From a virus: 29,194 nt of DNA. Position 1 is the stretch's first letter; the number at the start of each line of letters is the position of its first letter. The stretch is taken from the IMG/VR virus record IMGVR_UViG_3300035184_000406, positions 1 to 29,194 of that record; one strand, given 5' to 3'. Under the pieces are notes generated by a model, which was given only the letters and a program-made list of their open reading frames with translations, ran no database searches and was not told the origin of the DNA. Both the position numbers and the translations under genes were made by a program. This document shows positions 1 to 10,900 of this stretch, one piece after another.

Positions 1-230
1 AATTTTAGTTTGCTATTTGCTGTGTCAAACCAAAGTTGCCCTGTAATTGCCCTAGGTGGCTGTGTTGTACCTGCAAAGTTTTCTAGTAAAAATACCATAT
101 TTTCATTTTGTATTTCACCGTAACCTGCATAGTTTTTACCGACTAGCTTGATATCAGTTGTTTGATCTAACGTACCATCTTGTACGATAGTTAACTGATT
201 AGTATTGTATTTGTTAATTGTATACGCCAT
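1..230 (-). CDS. Tail fibre-like protein, N-terminal part only (third fibre paralogue; runs off the window)
   Basis: This open frame starts at ATG 228-230 and runs off the left edge after 76 codons, so it is partial. The translation begins MAYTINKYNTNQLTIVQDG and contains LVGKNYAGYGE, LLENFAGTTQPPR and GQLWFD. These match, block for block, the N-terminal ends of the two fibre genes just upstream (LVGRNYQGFGE, IMENFAATSAP, GQLWYD at 268-2172; LPGRNSTGYGA, LLENFAAPTEP, GQLWYN at 2172-4277). The shared domain presumably attaches the fibre to the baseplate or promotes trimerisation; that role is inference. It has its own putative late promoter (248-264) and a ribosome site reading AAGGGA about 12 bases before the ATG. 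The C-terminal, receptor-facing part is not in the window. Confidence 0.85.
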   Translation of the reverse strand, partial: MAYTINKYNTNQLTIVQDGTLDQTTDIKLVGKNYAGYGEIQNENMVFLLENFAGTTQPPRAITGQLWFDTANSKLK

Positions 231-247
231 ATTTAAATAATCCCTTG

Positions 248-264
248 CTGTTAGTATTTATCGC
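248..264 (-). promoter_or_regulatory. Putative T4-type late promoter for the third fibre gene
   Basis: Read on the minus strand this is GCGATAAATACTAACAG, which contains ATAAATA, close to the T4 late -10 element TATAAATA. The same 17 bases occur exactly at 4920-4936. It lies in the 37-base gap between the stop of the second fibre and the ATG of the third. A start about 10 bases downstream would leave a leader of roughly 20 bases that still holds the AAGGGA ribosome site. The function is inferred from position, exact recurrence and similarity to the T4 element. Confidence 0.7.
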
Positions 265-267
265 AAC

Positions 268-2172
268 TTACGGATAGACGACTGTACTAGTAAATGTCCA
301 GGTCGATCCTGTAATTGTGAATGTCATTGTGTAGCGAGTTGGAACTAACGACACTGTGCCTGATGCTGTATTAGCTGCTACAACATCTGCTATAACTGTT
401 TCATTTTGTGTTCCAGCACTATCGACTGCAATACTTGATTTTTGTAGAACTCCGCTGGAATCAGTTGATACACTAATTCCAATTCCTGTTACTGTTGCCC
501 CTGCATAACTTGTGCAGTGAATTTTTGCTACAGTGCCATTTCTTGCTGCACTAGCAGGACTAATATTTTCTAATATTGCTTGAACATCAGTAGATGGCCC
601 GTTGCCAGTTCCAGCAGGGTTTGGCGTAGTTAATCCAGTAATGTCTAGTGCTAATGCAACCGGCACTGTTTGTCCGGCACTATCAACATAAGCCTTTGTA
701 GCAGCATCACTATTCGACGTTGGTGTTGCTAGTCCTGTAATTTTTTGACTGTTAATAGTAATGTCACCTACAGATGTAATATTAATAGCTGCGGATGACG
801 AAATACTACCTAGTGATACATTTCCAGTTACACTTAAACTACTTAATGTACCAATACTAGTTAGTCCATTTGCAGCAGAAACAGTGTCACCTAACTTTGT
901 TTTAGATAACACTTGTACATTTTCAATTCTATATTCTTTTCCAGCAAGTAAGTCAACATTTTGATTAAACGTCCAGTTACCAGTTGACTGTACCCAGCTA
1001 ATATCCTTACTACCGTTACTTGAACGCAGTGTTATACCGCCGCCGTCGGCGTTAGTATCATCACCTTCGGTACTATCATCTAATAACCCTAATTCAATAT
1101 TAGGATCTTGTACTGTCATTCTTTCAGTGTTAAGATATGTAGCCGTTCCTTGAACTGTAATGTCGCCTCCGACTGTTAAGTTACCACTAAATTTACCGTC
1201 ACCAGTAACATCTAATGTAGCTGTCGGTGTTGCAGTGTATAATCCAAATCGCTGAGTGCTTGTGTCTAAAGAAAGAGCTTCAATATAGTTATTTCCTGAT
1301 GGAACTCTAATAGCAAAGTCATAATTTAGTTGACTAAGTTCAATTGCAGTAGTAGTACCGCTATCAATTGTTTTAAACGAAGCATACTGGCTATCTCCGT
1401 AGCCTACACCAATTCCATTATCGCCTTTAACAAACAATGCGCCTTCCATAGACTGGTCAACTATTGCATTTTGTGCATCGCGTTCGTTAGTTCTTATAAA
1501 GTCAATTGAACTAAATGAATTACCTTCATCATCTACTAGGGACTCGGCGCTAGATGCAGTTCCGTGGAATTTAAATGTATCTACAGATACTGGATTAAAT
1601 CCAACTTTAATTATTCTTCCAGCTGCATACGGCGGTATTACATAATTAATTCCAGGAGTGAATTCAAATCTACTATAAAACCCTGTAAGCACTCCGCCTA
1701 TATACATAGCTAACACAACTCGTGTTTGTGTTGAAGTATCGACCATAGTAACTGCTTCAACACCTGTTTTACCTTGAGCTGACGTATATTCTGGCCCTAC
1801 TAATGTCCAATCTGTACCGTCATACATATAAAAACGTTTTTCATTATTATCAATCCACAAATCTCCAGCAATTGGATTAGCTGGTTGTGTTGCACTAACT
1901 GTAGGCGAACCTGCTGTTTTAAAAAGAGAACCGTTATAAATTTTTAATCGTGCTTCGCTAGTATCATACCATAACTGTCCTTCTAAAGGATTGCTAGGTG
2001 CGCTAGTTGCTGCAAAATTTTCCATAATTTTAACAAAGTTTTCGTTAAATGCTTCGCCAAATCCTTGATAGTTTCTTCCTACAAGTGTAATATCTGTAGA
2101 TACTGTGTCAATAACACCATCTGTGAGTTCTATTAATAAGGCACCGTTTGTCTTGTTTATTTTATAACTCAT
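268..2172 (-). CDS. Tail fibre protein without collar domain (second fibre paralogue)
   Basis: This 634-residue protein is probably a virion fibre that contacts the host or joins fibre to baseplate. Residues 1 to about 75 carry the domain shared with the two neighbouring fibres. A duplicated motif follows: GQLWYD...LKIYNG, then GDLWIDNNEKRFYMYDGTDW (about 63-128). The middle has LDVTGDGKFSGNLTVGGDI, a motif common in trimeric fibre stalks, and a beta-rich stretch with the fibre-type segment SDAATKAYVDSAG near 490. The C-terminus (TGSTWTFTSTVVYP) has neither a collar nor a recognisable chaperone domain. The start shares one base with the upstream stop (TAATG), with AGGAG about 9 bases before it, so translation is probably coupled. 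Its tip specificity is unknown. Confidence 0.85.
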   Translation of the reverse strand: MSYKINKTNGALLIELTDGVIDTVSTDITLVGRNYQGFGEAFNENFVKIMENFAATSAPSNPLEGQLWYDTSEARLKIYNGSLFKTAGSPTVSATQPANPIAGDLWIDNNEKRFYMYDGTDWTLVGPEYTSAQGKTGVEAVTMVDTSTQTRVVLAMYIGGVLTGFYSRFEFTPGINYVIPPYAAGRIIKVGFNPVSVDTFKFHGTASSAESLVDDEGNSFSSIDFIRTNERDAQNAIVDQSMEGALFVKGDNGIGVGYGDSQYASFKTIDSGTTTAIELSQLNYDFAIRVPSGNNYIEALSLDTSTQRFGLYTATPTATLDVTGDGKFSGNLTVGGDITVQGTATYLNTERMTVQDPNIELGLLDDSTEGDDTNADGGGITLRSSNGSKDISWVQSTGNWTFNQNVDLLAGKEYRIENVQVLSKTKLGDTVSAANGLTSIGTLSSLSVTGNVSLGSISSSAAINITSVGDITINSQKITGLATPTSNSDAATKAYVDSAGQTVPVALALDITGLTTPNPAGTGNGPSTDVQAILENISPASAARNGTVAKIHCTSYAGATVTGIGISVSTDSSGVLQKSSIAVDSAGTQNETVIADVVAANTASGTVSLVPTRYTMTFTITGSTWTFTSTVVYP

Positions 2173-4277
2173 TAGATGACTCCTGTGTAAATGATGTAGT
2201 TAATTGTTTGATACGGGTTAGTAATAGGCAACGCAGCACCAACTTCGCTAAATCCGCTACCAGCCGGTATTGAAACATCACCACTAGTGTTAAATCTCTG
2301 TGATAAGTTTTCTGCTCCAGTTTGTAAGTTAGAAGGTTGCGCACCATCTGGAATGACACCGCGCCCGTCTTCTTCTCTATGAATAAAGAATTGCTGGCCA
2401 CCTGGTGACTTTAAATCATGCTGGTGTTCAGGGAGATTATCAACGCCGATTGTAGCGCCTGGGCTACCATCTACTGCGCCAAGTACTTGTGAATTAGCAG
2501 TGTTAACTCGAGTAGTATCACTTGCTTCAACTGCTGTGCCGCCCATTACTACACTGCCTAATGGAAATCTACCTCTCAAATCAGGAGTAGCAAATGTTCC
2601 AGCTGATACTTCTGCTGAAGATTTATAATTATATCCAATTAGTTGGAACAACTGACTAAATGTACCTGTACTTAATTCTTGACTGTTACAAAATTTCCAA
2701 CCTGACGGTTCAACATTGCCCGCAAACGGCATAATACTACCAATCGGAGTTAACCCTGCAATAGAATTAAATAATGTCTGTCGTGTTATTCGTTTAAGTC
2801 CAGTACTGTTGCCTGACGTTCGATCAATTAATAGTTCATCGTTAGACAAACTGTTGTTAACTAATTCTTTACCACTAATAATTGTGTTTTTTATAGTTAA
2901 TGAAAACTCTTTGATGCCGCCGCCTGTTTGTCCATCGAAACTGTTTTCTACTGTTTCAACATCACCAGTTAGTCTAAATGTTGTAGCTGATGTAAGTTTG
3001 TCAGCACTGCCTGCTTTACCACTAACATTACCACTTACTTGGCCTTCTAATGCTCCAATAAATGTAGTTGCATGAACTTTACGCCACTTTTTAGTAGCAC
3101 TACCGATATTTCTAGCATTATTAAGATCTGGCATAATCAATTCACTTGCTGCGGTATCAACAACTAAGTCATTATTACCAAGTGTAATGCCTTTTTGTAC
3201 AGCAATCGAATCACCGACATTTAGCGTTTTTGCAATTCCTGCGCCACCTTTTACAATAAGTGCGCCATTGCCAATAGTTGTACTTTGTGTTATATTATCA
3301 GTTTGTATAGTACCACTAGAAAGAATATTTCCAGTTACGTCTAATGCTTCGTCAGGAGCTTCGTTATTAATGCCAACACGTAATGAAGAATCTACACGTA
3401 AAACTGTATTACTGTTTCCGCCATTTCTAACTCTAAAGTCAATGTTTGATCCTTCAATATTATGCTGTATAACACCTGCACTGCCTTCAATGCCTATGTT
3501 AAGTTCACTGTTAATACCGTATGCGATTCCAGTGTTATTTTGAATGTTTAATGGAAACGTAGTAGTTGATTCTGCATCACTTCTTAAGAAATTTCCTGCC
3601 GGAATAGCAAGATTGTTAACTATAAGACTTTCTGCTTTCTCTGCAATACCATAAAATTTTACATTGTTAATGCCATCGCCGTCAGTATCTCTACTTGCTA
3701 AGTTTATGCCAGGTCTAATAGGTGAACCAGTAAATCCTGTAATAGTAGCCTTTGGTGTAAACTCGTTAAAAGCAATTATAGCAACAATATTTGCTGCTAC
3801 TTGTATTTCTATTACTGTGTAATCGTTGTTATCTTGCCCAACGATAGTAGTAGGTATTGCTCCAGTAGTTAATCCATCACTAAATTGCGGACCTACTAAT
3901 ATCCAACCACTGCCGCTATATAGGTATAATTGCTGATTGTCAGTGTCAACCCACAAATCACCAGTTAACGAATTAACAGCATCAGGCTGGGCAGTACTCT
4001 TTTTAAGTCCGCCTGAAGGAACCCAAATAGTTCCATCATAAACTAAAAGTTGCTCAGTATTATTATTGTACCATAATTGCCCTTCAACTGGACGATCTGG
4101 CTCAGTCGGTGCTGCAAAGTTTTCTAATAAATGTACCAAGTCGGATGCAATAGCTGCGCCGTAACCAGTACTGTTACGACCCGGTAATTGTATACTTGTA
4201 TCATTATTGATTGTTTTATCTTCGACAGTAATCGGAGTCTTTTCAGCACTGTCTGTAAACTGTATTGTGTATGACAT
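2172..4277 (-). CDS. Tail fibre with phage tail collar domain (gp12-like short fibre candidate)
   Basis: This 701-residue protein carries the shared N-terminal fibre domain (LPGRNSTGYGA, LLENFAAPTEPDRP) and the duplicated GQLWYN / GDLWVD motif (about 60-130). A beta-rich shaft follows, with LRVGINNEAPDEALDVTG near 310. A phage tail collar domain starts near residue 510 (GSIMPFAGNVEPSGWKFCN) and runs through the typical TPDLRGRFPLGS (about 560-570). His618-Gln619-His620 forms an HxH pair like the zinc-binding histidines of T4 gp12. The protein ends NPYQTINYIIYTGVI, a usual ending for collar fibres. A role as a short tail fibre for irreversible adsorption is inferred. The start lies 4 bases after the upstream stop, with AAGGG about 9 bases before it. 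The gene ends in TAATG overlap with the next fibre. Confidence 0.88.
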   Translation of the reverse strand: MSYTIQFTDSAEKTPITVEDKTINNDTSIQLPGRNSTGYGAAIASDLVHLLENFAAPTEPDRPVEGQLWYNNNTEQLLVYDGTIWVPSGGLKKSTAQPDAVNSLTGDLWVDTDNQQLYLYSGSGWILVGPQFSDGLTTGAIPTTIVGQDNNDYTVIEIQVAANIVAIIAFNEFTPKATITGFTGSPIRPGINLASRDTDGDGINNVKFYGIAEKAESLIVNNLAIPAGNFLRSDAESTTTFPLNIQNNTGIAYGINSELNIGIEGSAGVIQHNIEGSNIDFRVRNGGNSNTVLRVDSSLRVGINNEAPDEALDVTGNILSSGTIQTDNITQSTTIGNGALIVKGGAGIAKTLNVGDSIAVQKGITLGNNDLVVDTAASELIMPDLNNARNIGSATKKWRKVHATTFIGALEGQVSGNVSGKAGSADKLTSATTFRLTGDVETVENSFDGQTGGGIKEFSLTIKNTIISGKELVNNSLSNDELLIDRTSGNSTGLKRITRQTLFNSIAGLTPIGSIMPFAGNVEPSGWKFCNSQELSTGTFSQLFQLIGYNYKSSAEVSAGTFATPDLRGRFPLGSVVMGGTAVEASDTTRVNTANSQVLGAVDGSPGATIGVDNLPEHQHDLKSPGGQQFFIHREEDGRGVIPDGAQPSNLQTGAENLSQRFNTSGDVSIPAGSGFSEVGAALPITNPYQTINYIIYTGVI

Positions 4278-4281
4278 CTAA

Positions 4282-4896
4282 TTACCCTTCGTTAAATCCA
4301 GTTAAACTTTGTATTCTAACTGTATAATCAATCTGCACTAATCTATTTAAACTCTTTTGCACTGGATGAAATACTACATGAGTTAGTAATCTTCCAGTAC
4401 CGTCTGCACTATAAGCCTTTAATCCAAGCTCGTCAAATACGTATAAACTATCTGTATTTGTAGCTGTATCAAATGCATCTTGCCCTTCAGGCTCGCCGTA
4501 ATCTAGCAAACACGTTACTAATATATCAGTATAATTAGTACCACTTACATGGCGTGTTTCAACTTTATTGCGAGCTGGGTCTAGATTATTTACACTTCGA
4601 TCGTCTACTACTTTAGTAAATGTTTCGTTGTACAAACTAGCATTAGTTCCAGTACTGTTTGGAGTTAAATACGTAATGATGCCTGTAGGATCAACGCTAG
4701 TGCCGCCGTTTCCAAAGCCCATTTGGTAAATCCAACCTGTGCCGGCATTGCCTAAACTTTCTGCAAGGCTAATACTCATATTTTCATAATGAATAGCATT
4801 ACGCTTGTCTACAATAACTTCTCCAGATTCTGGGTCATGTATTTTAATGTGTCCTTGTAGCAGCACACCGCTTTTTTCATTTAATTTGTCTGTCAT
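4282..4896 (-). CDS. Conserved virion protein of unknown function, 204 residues
   Basis: I do not recognise a named domain. The protein begins MTDKLNEKSGVLLQGHIKI and has a Gly/Thr-rich stretch (MGFGNGGTSVDPTG) and an acidic middle (FDELGLKAYSADGTG). It has no signal peptide or membrane segment and looks like a compact beta-rich structural protein. It lies between the giant baseplate-associated gene and two fibres, as the first gene after a putative late promoter, which suggests a connector, fibre-base or baseplate accessory role (T4 has gp8-gp11 in the comparable position). No motif settles which, if any, of these it matches. The only ribosome-site candidate is the weak AGG of GATAGGTAT, about 11 bases before the ATG. 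Confidence 0.8.
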   Translation of the reverse strand: MTDKLNEKSGVLLQGHIKIHDPESGEVIVDKRNAIHYENMSISLAESLGNAGTGWIYQMGFGNGGTSVDPTGIITYLTPNSTGTNASLYNETFTKVVDDRSVNNLDPARNKVETRHVSGTNYTDILVTCLLDYGEPEGQDAFDTATNTDSLYVFDELGLKAYSADGTGRLLTHVVFHPVQKSLNRLVQIDYTVRIQSLTGFNEG

Positions 4897-4919
4897 AGTT
4901 TTATATACCTATCATCTTA

Positions 4920-4936
4920 CTGTTAGTATTTATCGC
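4920..4936 (-). promoter_or_regulatory. Putative T4-type late promoter for the 204-residue gene and fibre operon
   Basis: The minus strand reads GCGATAAATACTAACAG, identical over 17 bases to the element at 248-264. The core ATAAATA contains the TAA stop codon (4930-4932) of the giant gene, so the last two codons and stop of that gene overlap the promoter. A start about 10 bases downstream would leave a leader of about 20 bases before the ATG at 4896. Exact recurrence in front of two separate fibre-region genes supports a regulatory role. Confidence 0.72.
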
Positions 4937-7900
4937 GGCAAGCTAACTGTTGACGCACGTAAGAATCTAGCAATGTCAGATTCTGATTCACCTAGTGGTG
5001 TTCCAGGACTTGTCCATTCTATTCCTTGTCGTCTAACAACAGTAACCTTAACGTTTTCGGGCGGTGTTTCTAATAATGTTAGTGTATCGCCGTCTACACT
5101 AAATTCTGCTGGTAATGTAACATCACCTTCTGGGCTATCTTGAGCTACAAGGTTAGTAAAGTCATAACTGCTAATTGTATTTTTGCGCAAACGCTTTCCT
5201 GCTACAAACACTTCAAATTCGTTTACACTAGTTGATGTAAAGTCTAATGTATAAACACTTGATGTACCGTCTGCTGTAAATACCGTCGTTAATGTTTCAT
5301 CTTTGTACGGCATAGTCGAAGTTGCGCCTTGATTATAAACATTTTCACCTTCTAAGTAAATTGATTTAACTCCAGTTCCTAATGTACCTCTACGTAGCTG
5401 ACTTAATACATTGCCATTCCTAACAAAATATTCAATACGCTCGCCGTTAATAAAGATAATACCCGGTGAACGACTTGTTGCTTCCGGAGCAGGTAAAGTC
5501 GATCCATCACTAACTGTAATACTTTGATCATACCAAGTTAGGTCTTTTACTAGTAAGATATTATTAGTATCATCTAAACGCTTGTAGTGAGTTCTGTTAA
5601 GTATATCCTTAAACTGTCTCCAACCGTATTTGTCAACAGTTACTGGATCTGCAAAGTGCAGCAATTCTACTGTGTCATTTGGTTCAATGTCAACGTTAAG
5701 CTTAACATACTTTTTATTATCTGTCACGCTATAATGCACACTTGGAATTAAAAGATTGTTGTTTAGTGTTACCCATACATATTCTGCATCCAGTGCAGGG
5801 CGGTCAAGCTCAATTAATCCACTAGTTAAGTGGTTGTACTTGTACCAATCGTCTGTTCCAACAGTTAAGGATACTCTATCAACAACATCATATTGCTTTC
5901 TATCAAATCCTTGCGAATCATGATTACTAAATTGATAAACTGTTATAGTATCACCCGAAGTATACGCACTATCTAAATATAGCTGTCCAGGAGTAGAAAC
6001 AAATTCGTTTGCATCATTAAAGTAACCATATCTATATTCGCCATCTGATATTACATATACTTTCAATATATCGCCATCTTGTTGTTTTACCGCAGCTTTT
6101 AATCTAATAATACTGCTATTACCGCTACTAGCTGCTCCAGTAAATGTCCATTCAGCTCTATAAGTTAATTCTACATTATTAAGATAAACTTTAATTTGTT
6201 TGTTATCAACACTACCAGGTGGTATTTGGAAATTATCTAGCTGGTATTGTCTAGACGCTGCTGTTGTAACAAATCGCTGAGTAAATCCTGCATTTAATAT
6301 AGCATCGTTAACTTTAACAATACTAAACCATGAACTTGGTTCAAAGTTAAACGGAGTTTGGTTTAACGTAAACGATGTTGTTGTTCCGTCTGATGTAAAT
6401 GTATCAACTGATACTTCACTAAAGTTTTGCTCAGTTCCTTCAAAGAACGCATAGTTAATTACATCGCCAGCTGCTGGAGGTACTGCTAACCTAATAATAA
6501 CATTATTTGGTACTTCGTCAGTGTTGTCACTTTGTACAATTACATTTTCTAACTTTACTCCATTTAAAGTAATAATAGACTGTAAGTTTTCTGACCATCT
6601 TACACTTGTTAAGAATCTTGAAGTACTGCCGTCTGCTGTGACATTATCAATATCTAAAATGTTAGTACCCGAAACACCTAGTGTTGCTAAGTGTATTCTA
6701 CTACTAATAGCAGGCGCTGTTGCAAATGTTATTGTTTTTGCTGCATAATCAATTGTGTAGTTAGTTACAATTGCATAGCCAACTTTTACAAATAAGTCAT
6801 TAGCCTTTAGTGGTACAGTGCCTATTGAATATGTTGTAGTTATACCATCACCAATGTAGTTTCTCGAAACTATTTGACTACTGCCTGATTGTGGTTTTTC
6901 ATATACTTTGATATCAACTGTGTCAAGTAGTTGACCAGGTACAAGTTCTTCTGGACCTTTGCTAGTTGTTTCTGTTACAAATCCGTCGCCATCAATAGTA
7001 ATATCTGCTGCATTTAAGCCAGTAGCAGTCGAATATGCTAGGCCACCGCCTTGTATTAAAGTGTCGTAACTATTTTCATCTGGAAGGAAAGTTCCGTCAC
7101 TAGTTGACTTTCTAATTATAATAGTATCATTTGCAACAGTTGTAATATTTAGGCCGTCGTTATCCAAGAATACAGTTTGTGTTGTTCCGTCACCTGTTAA
7201 ACTTTGACATATTGCATTAGTATTAGTAGGACTGCTAGGATAATTTGGATCATCAATTCTTACATTGTTTAGATAAACGTGATATTGCACTCCGTTTGCT
7301 AATGGCGCAGTAAGATCAAGACTAATAGTAGATCCGTCTAATTCAAAAACTTCATCTTGGTAAGTTGTGTCATAGCTATCCCAAGTATCATCATACCAAG
7401 TGTCCGAATCCCAACCTTGGCCTGCACCAAAATCAAAGCTCTTAACTTGTACGCCGCCGTAATCTAAGCCAGTCATAAGTTGATTCAAGTCTGTAATGTA
7501 CTCACCAGTTTTTGGAATTACATTATTAATTCTATCTTGAGCTTGCATTATATTAATTGACTTATTATACGAAACTACAACCGAGTCATTAACAGCCGGA
7601 GCTGATGTAAACTCAATTTGTCCATAATATCTATCATAACCTTTAGTTACGTCTAATACATTTTTATAAGTGTATTCACTATCTAGTGATTCAATATTGT
7701 TAACTGTAACAGATACGTTAGATTTTAATAAGTCCATTGGCCACATTAGATCAAATTCAAATATGTTGCCGCTTGCTACAAATGTCTCAGTTTCATTAAT
7801 ATTTGTATAAACGTAAGTTCCTGTAGTTCTATCAAACTTAACTGCTGTTGTGATTCCTCTTACTGGATTGTCACCAATCGTTACACTATAAGTTGCACTT

Positions 7901-10900
7901 TTGCCAGTATCATTGATATTTTCTACTGCTGTAATAACAGGAGCACTGTAATAACCGTTACCTGGAGTCAATACATCAACTTTAGTTACTTTTCCGTTTG
8001 CTCCGATATATGTTTTAAGTGTTGCGCCAGTGCCGCCGCCGCCGGACAATGTTAACACAGGAGCAACATTATAGCCGTGTCCTGGATCTACAATACTAAC
8101 ACTTACAACTTTGTAACTGCTGTTATCTAGCCAGTTTTTGTTTGGATAAGTTTCAAGATCAGCATTTACACCTACTAAGGTGTCTTGCTGCACTTTAACA
8201 GTCTGTGGAATAATCTTGCCTTCAGTGGCACTGTACGCCGGTGGAAGATCAAAATCAGTAACAACACTACGTGTGTTATCTAATCCTTCATAAGCACTAA
8301 TATATTCTCTAATCTTTGTACCAAACGGTTTAACTTCTTTAATGTATGATTCGTAACTTGGTAAGTTGTCATTATTAAACGTAATGTCTTCTCTTAATGT
8401 ACCAGCATTGTGCTTTGCTTTAATAAAGCTAGTTTTAAATGCCCAATCAATATAAGTTTGTTCACTAAATGCATAACGTAAACTTGCAAAGAATAAATCA
8501 TTAAATCTAATTTGTAAATCATCAATAAACAAGTTATCTTTAATTACATTTAATATAATTCTTAGTTCAGTAGTAGGTTCGTTATCATATATTTTTGTAT
8601 CAAAACTAATTGTGTCAAACCCAGTAAACGCTGCTATTGTGTCGTACAGCGTTGACTTAATTTGCAACGTACCGTTTTCTCTACCAATAGTTTTATAGTT
8701 TACTGTGTAATCTTCAGTATCTTCGTTTGCAATTTTTTCTAATAGCAGCCAACCACCTGAGCCAATTGTAGATATTTTTACAATATTTCCAATTTCATCG
8801 GCTAAGCTAGTTAACTCATAACTGTTATCAATTAAATAATCAATATTTGAAGTTGCATTATACCCAGTTGCATACCAGTCGATGTAATTCCAATATAAGT
8901 TAACATTCCACCCTTGACTTTGTATTCTGTTCCATGTACGAGAATCACTTAGACGCTCATATATTGCCCACTTACCTTGAATTCCACTATCCGAAGTTAC
9001 TAATACTGTGAATTTTCTAGTAACTAATGTAGTGTTAGCTGAGTAATTTTCACCAGCAGCAACTACTGTTGCTCCTATTACTTTACCAATACTATCAATA
9101 GTAGTTGTTACTACAGCGCCAGTGCCATTGCCGTATACCTTAACAGTTGGTGCCACTCGGTAGCCTCTGCCTGGTGTTGTGATATTAACATTAATAACTT
9201 TTCCGTTTTCAATCACCGGAGTTAATACTGCTTGCGCTGCCTTTGCTACGCCGACAAATTGTAAATCATCTACTGAATCAACTGTTGTATCATATTCGTT
9301 CAACGCTGCAACCGGTGCATTGTCTTGACTTAACAAATCTGTAAAGGTTTTGTCATCAACAATTAAATTATCTTTAAGAATTAAGTTAGTTCTTTCAATA
9401 AACTGTTTTAGTGCTTCAAAGCGGTTAACAAACCAACTTTGTCTTGGCCTATTCAATGCTCCATATTTTTGTTTTGCACTTAGTGACGGATCTGGAACAA
9501 TACGTTTTTGCTCGTCGTATCCTACTAAACTATCAAACCATTTTCTAATAATATCTTTGTTAGGCTGACTTGTTTCTAATCCTTCTGTAACAAGCTGATA
9601 CTGATTATGAATGTTTTGTGTTTGATTTTCTATAGTCCAAAATTGTGTGCTCAATGCCACATCAGTACCTTTAATGTATTTTTCGACATTATACAGTACA
9701 AAACTATTTGAACTTATTAATCCAGCAAATTCATAACCCTTAGCAACAGGATCGCTAATGTAATCAGTAACATCACTAATACTTAAATTTCTAAATTCTG
9801 CATTAGGTATTGTCTTTTTATTACTAACCCAGAAGAAGTAGTTTGTAGTGAATATTTTTGCAACATCGTCATAAACACGCTTGGTACTATAAGCAGTGTC
9901 ACCGTATAAACTAGTTCCGCTATACCCTTTTACAAACCCAGTTGCTGTATCAGCTTTGCTATCCCATACACTTGGTATTACATCTGATTGCACCCATTCG
10001 TAAACATCAATAGAGTTACCTTGGAAAACTTTGGACCAATTTTGTGTACTATAAATTACGTCACCTTGGTAAGGATTATAAAATTTAGCATTAGTTAAAT
10101 TCCACCATACTTCGCCGACACGTTCTGATCCCCAGCTGTTAGTTTCATCAATTATTGCTGTACTTGTTGTAGATATATCATATAATGCAGGATCGTAATA
10201 CGTTTTATATGTTAATTCTTGCTCTGCTACTCCGGCAACTTTGCCCTGAATAGGATCGATATAATCTAAGTGTGTTAGTAGTAAATTTTCCTTAGTATTG
10301 TAAAGGAACATTTTTTTAATTTTATTAATATCAACTGTTGCTTTAACTGCTCTGTGAGTGGTCCACATCGGAGCACCAGCAGTATTACTAAAGTTAACAA
10401 CCTGACCAGTTGTTAGGTTTGAAACTTTAGATGGTAATCCAATATATAGATTATTATCCTTAGCAAGCATATTTCTACCAAAGTAGTTTACATCAGTATC
10501 CGGTATTTGCACAGTTTGTGCTAACAACATTTGCGCTTCGATCTTTTCATACACATAAACTACACCAGCATCGTCATTAGTGCGTTTAAAGTTTGTAAAA
10601 TCATTATCAAATATAGTTGCGCCAGCATCAATTGTTGTGCCAGTTTGTGCATCAGCATTTTTAGCAGATATATGAAGTTTGTTCCCGTCAAACTGTAATT
10701 TCCAACCAAACATTTCTGCACGTTCGTTATTTAAGCTACTAAGGGTTTGTGTTAATTCAAAAACTCCAGCAGCTTGTGCATAGATATAAACAACACCTTG
10801 ATCATCTTTATAGCTGTCGTTAAATGGCGCACTAATAGCAATCATTGTTCCGTCATCGGAGATTGCAATAGAATGCCCAAAGCCTGATGTTTTATCAGGA

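Noticed and set aside
2162-2401. Minus-strand open frame of 79 codons
   Set aside because: It lies in another frame across the end of the collar fibre and its overlap with the next fibre, which are both well supported. It has no recognisable motif.
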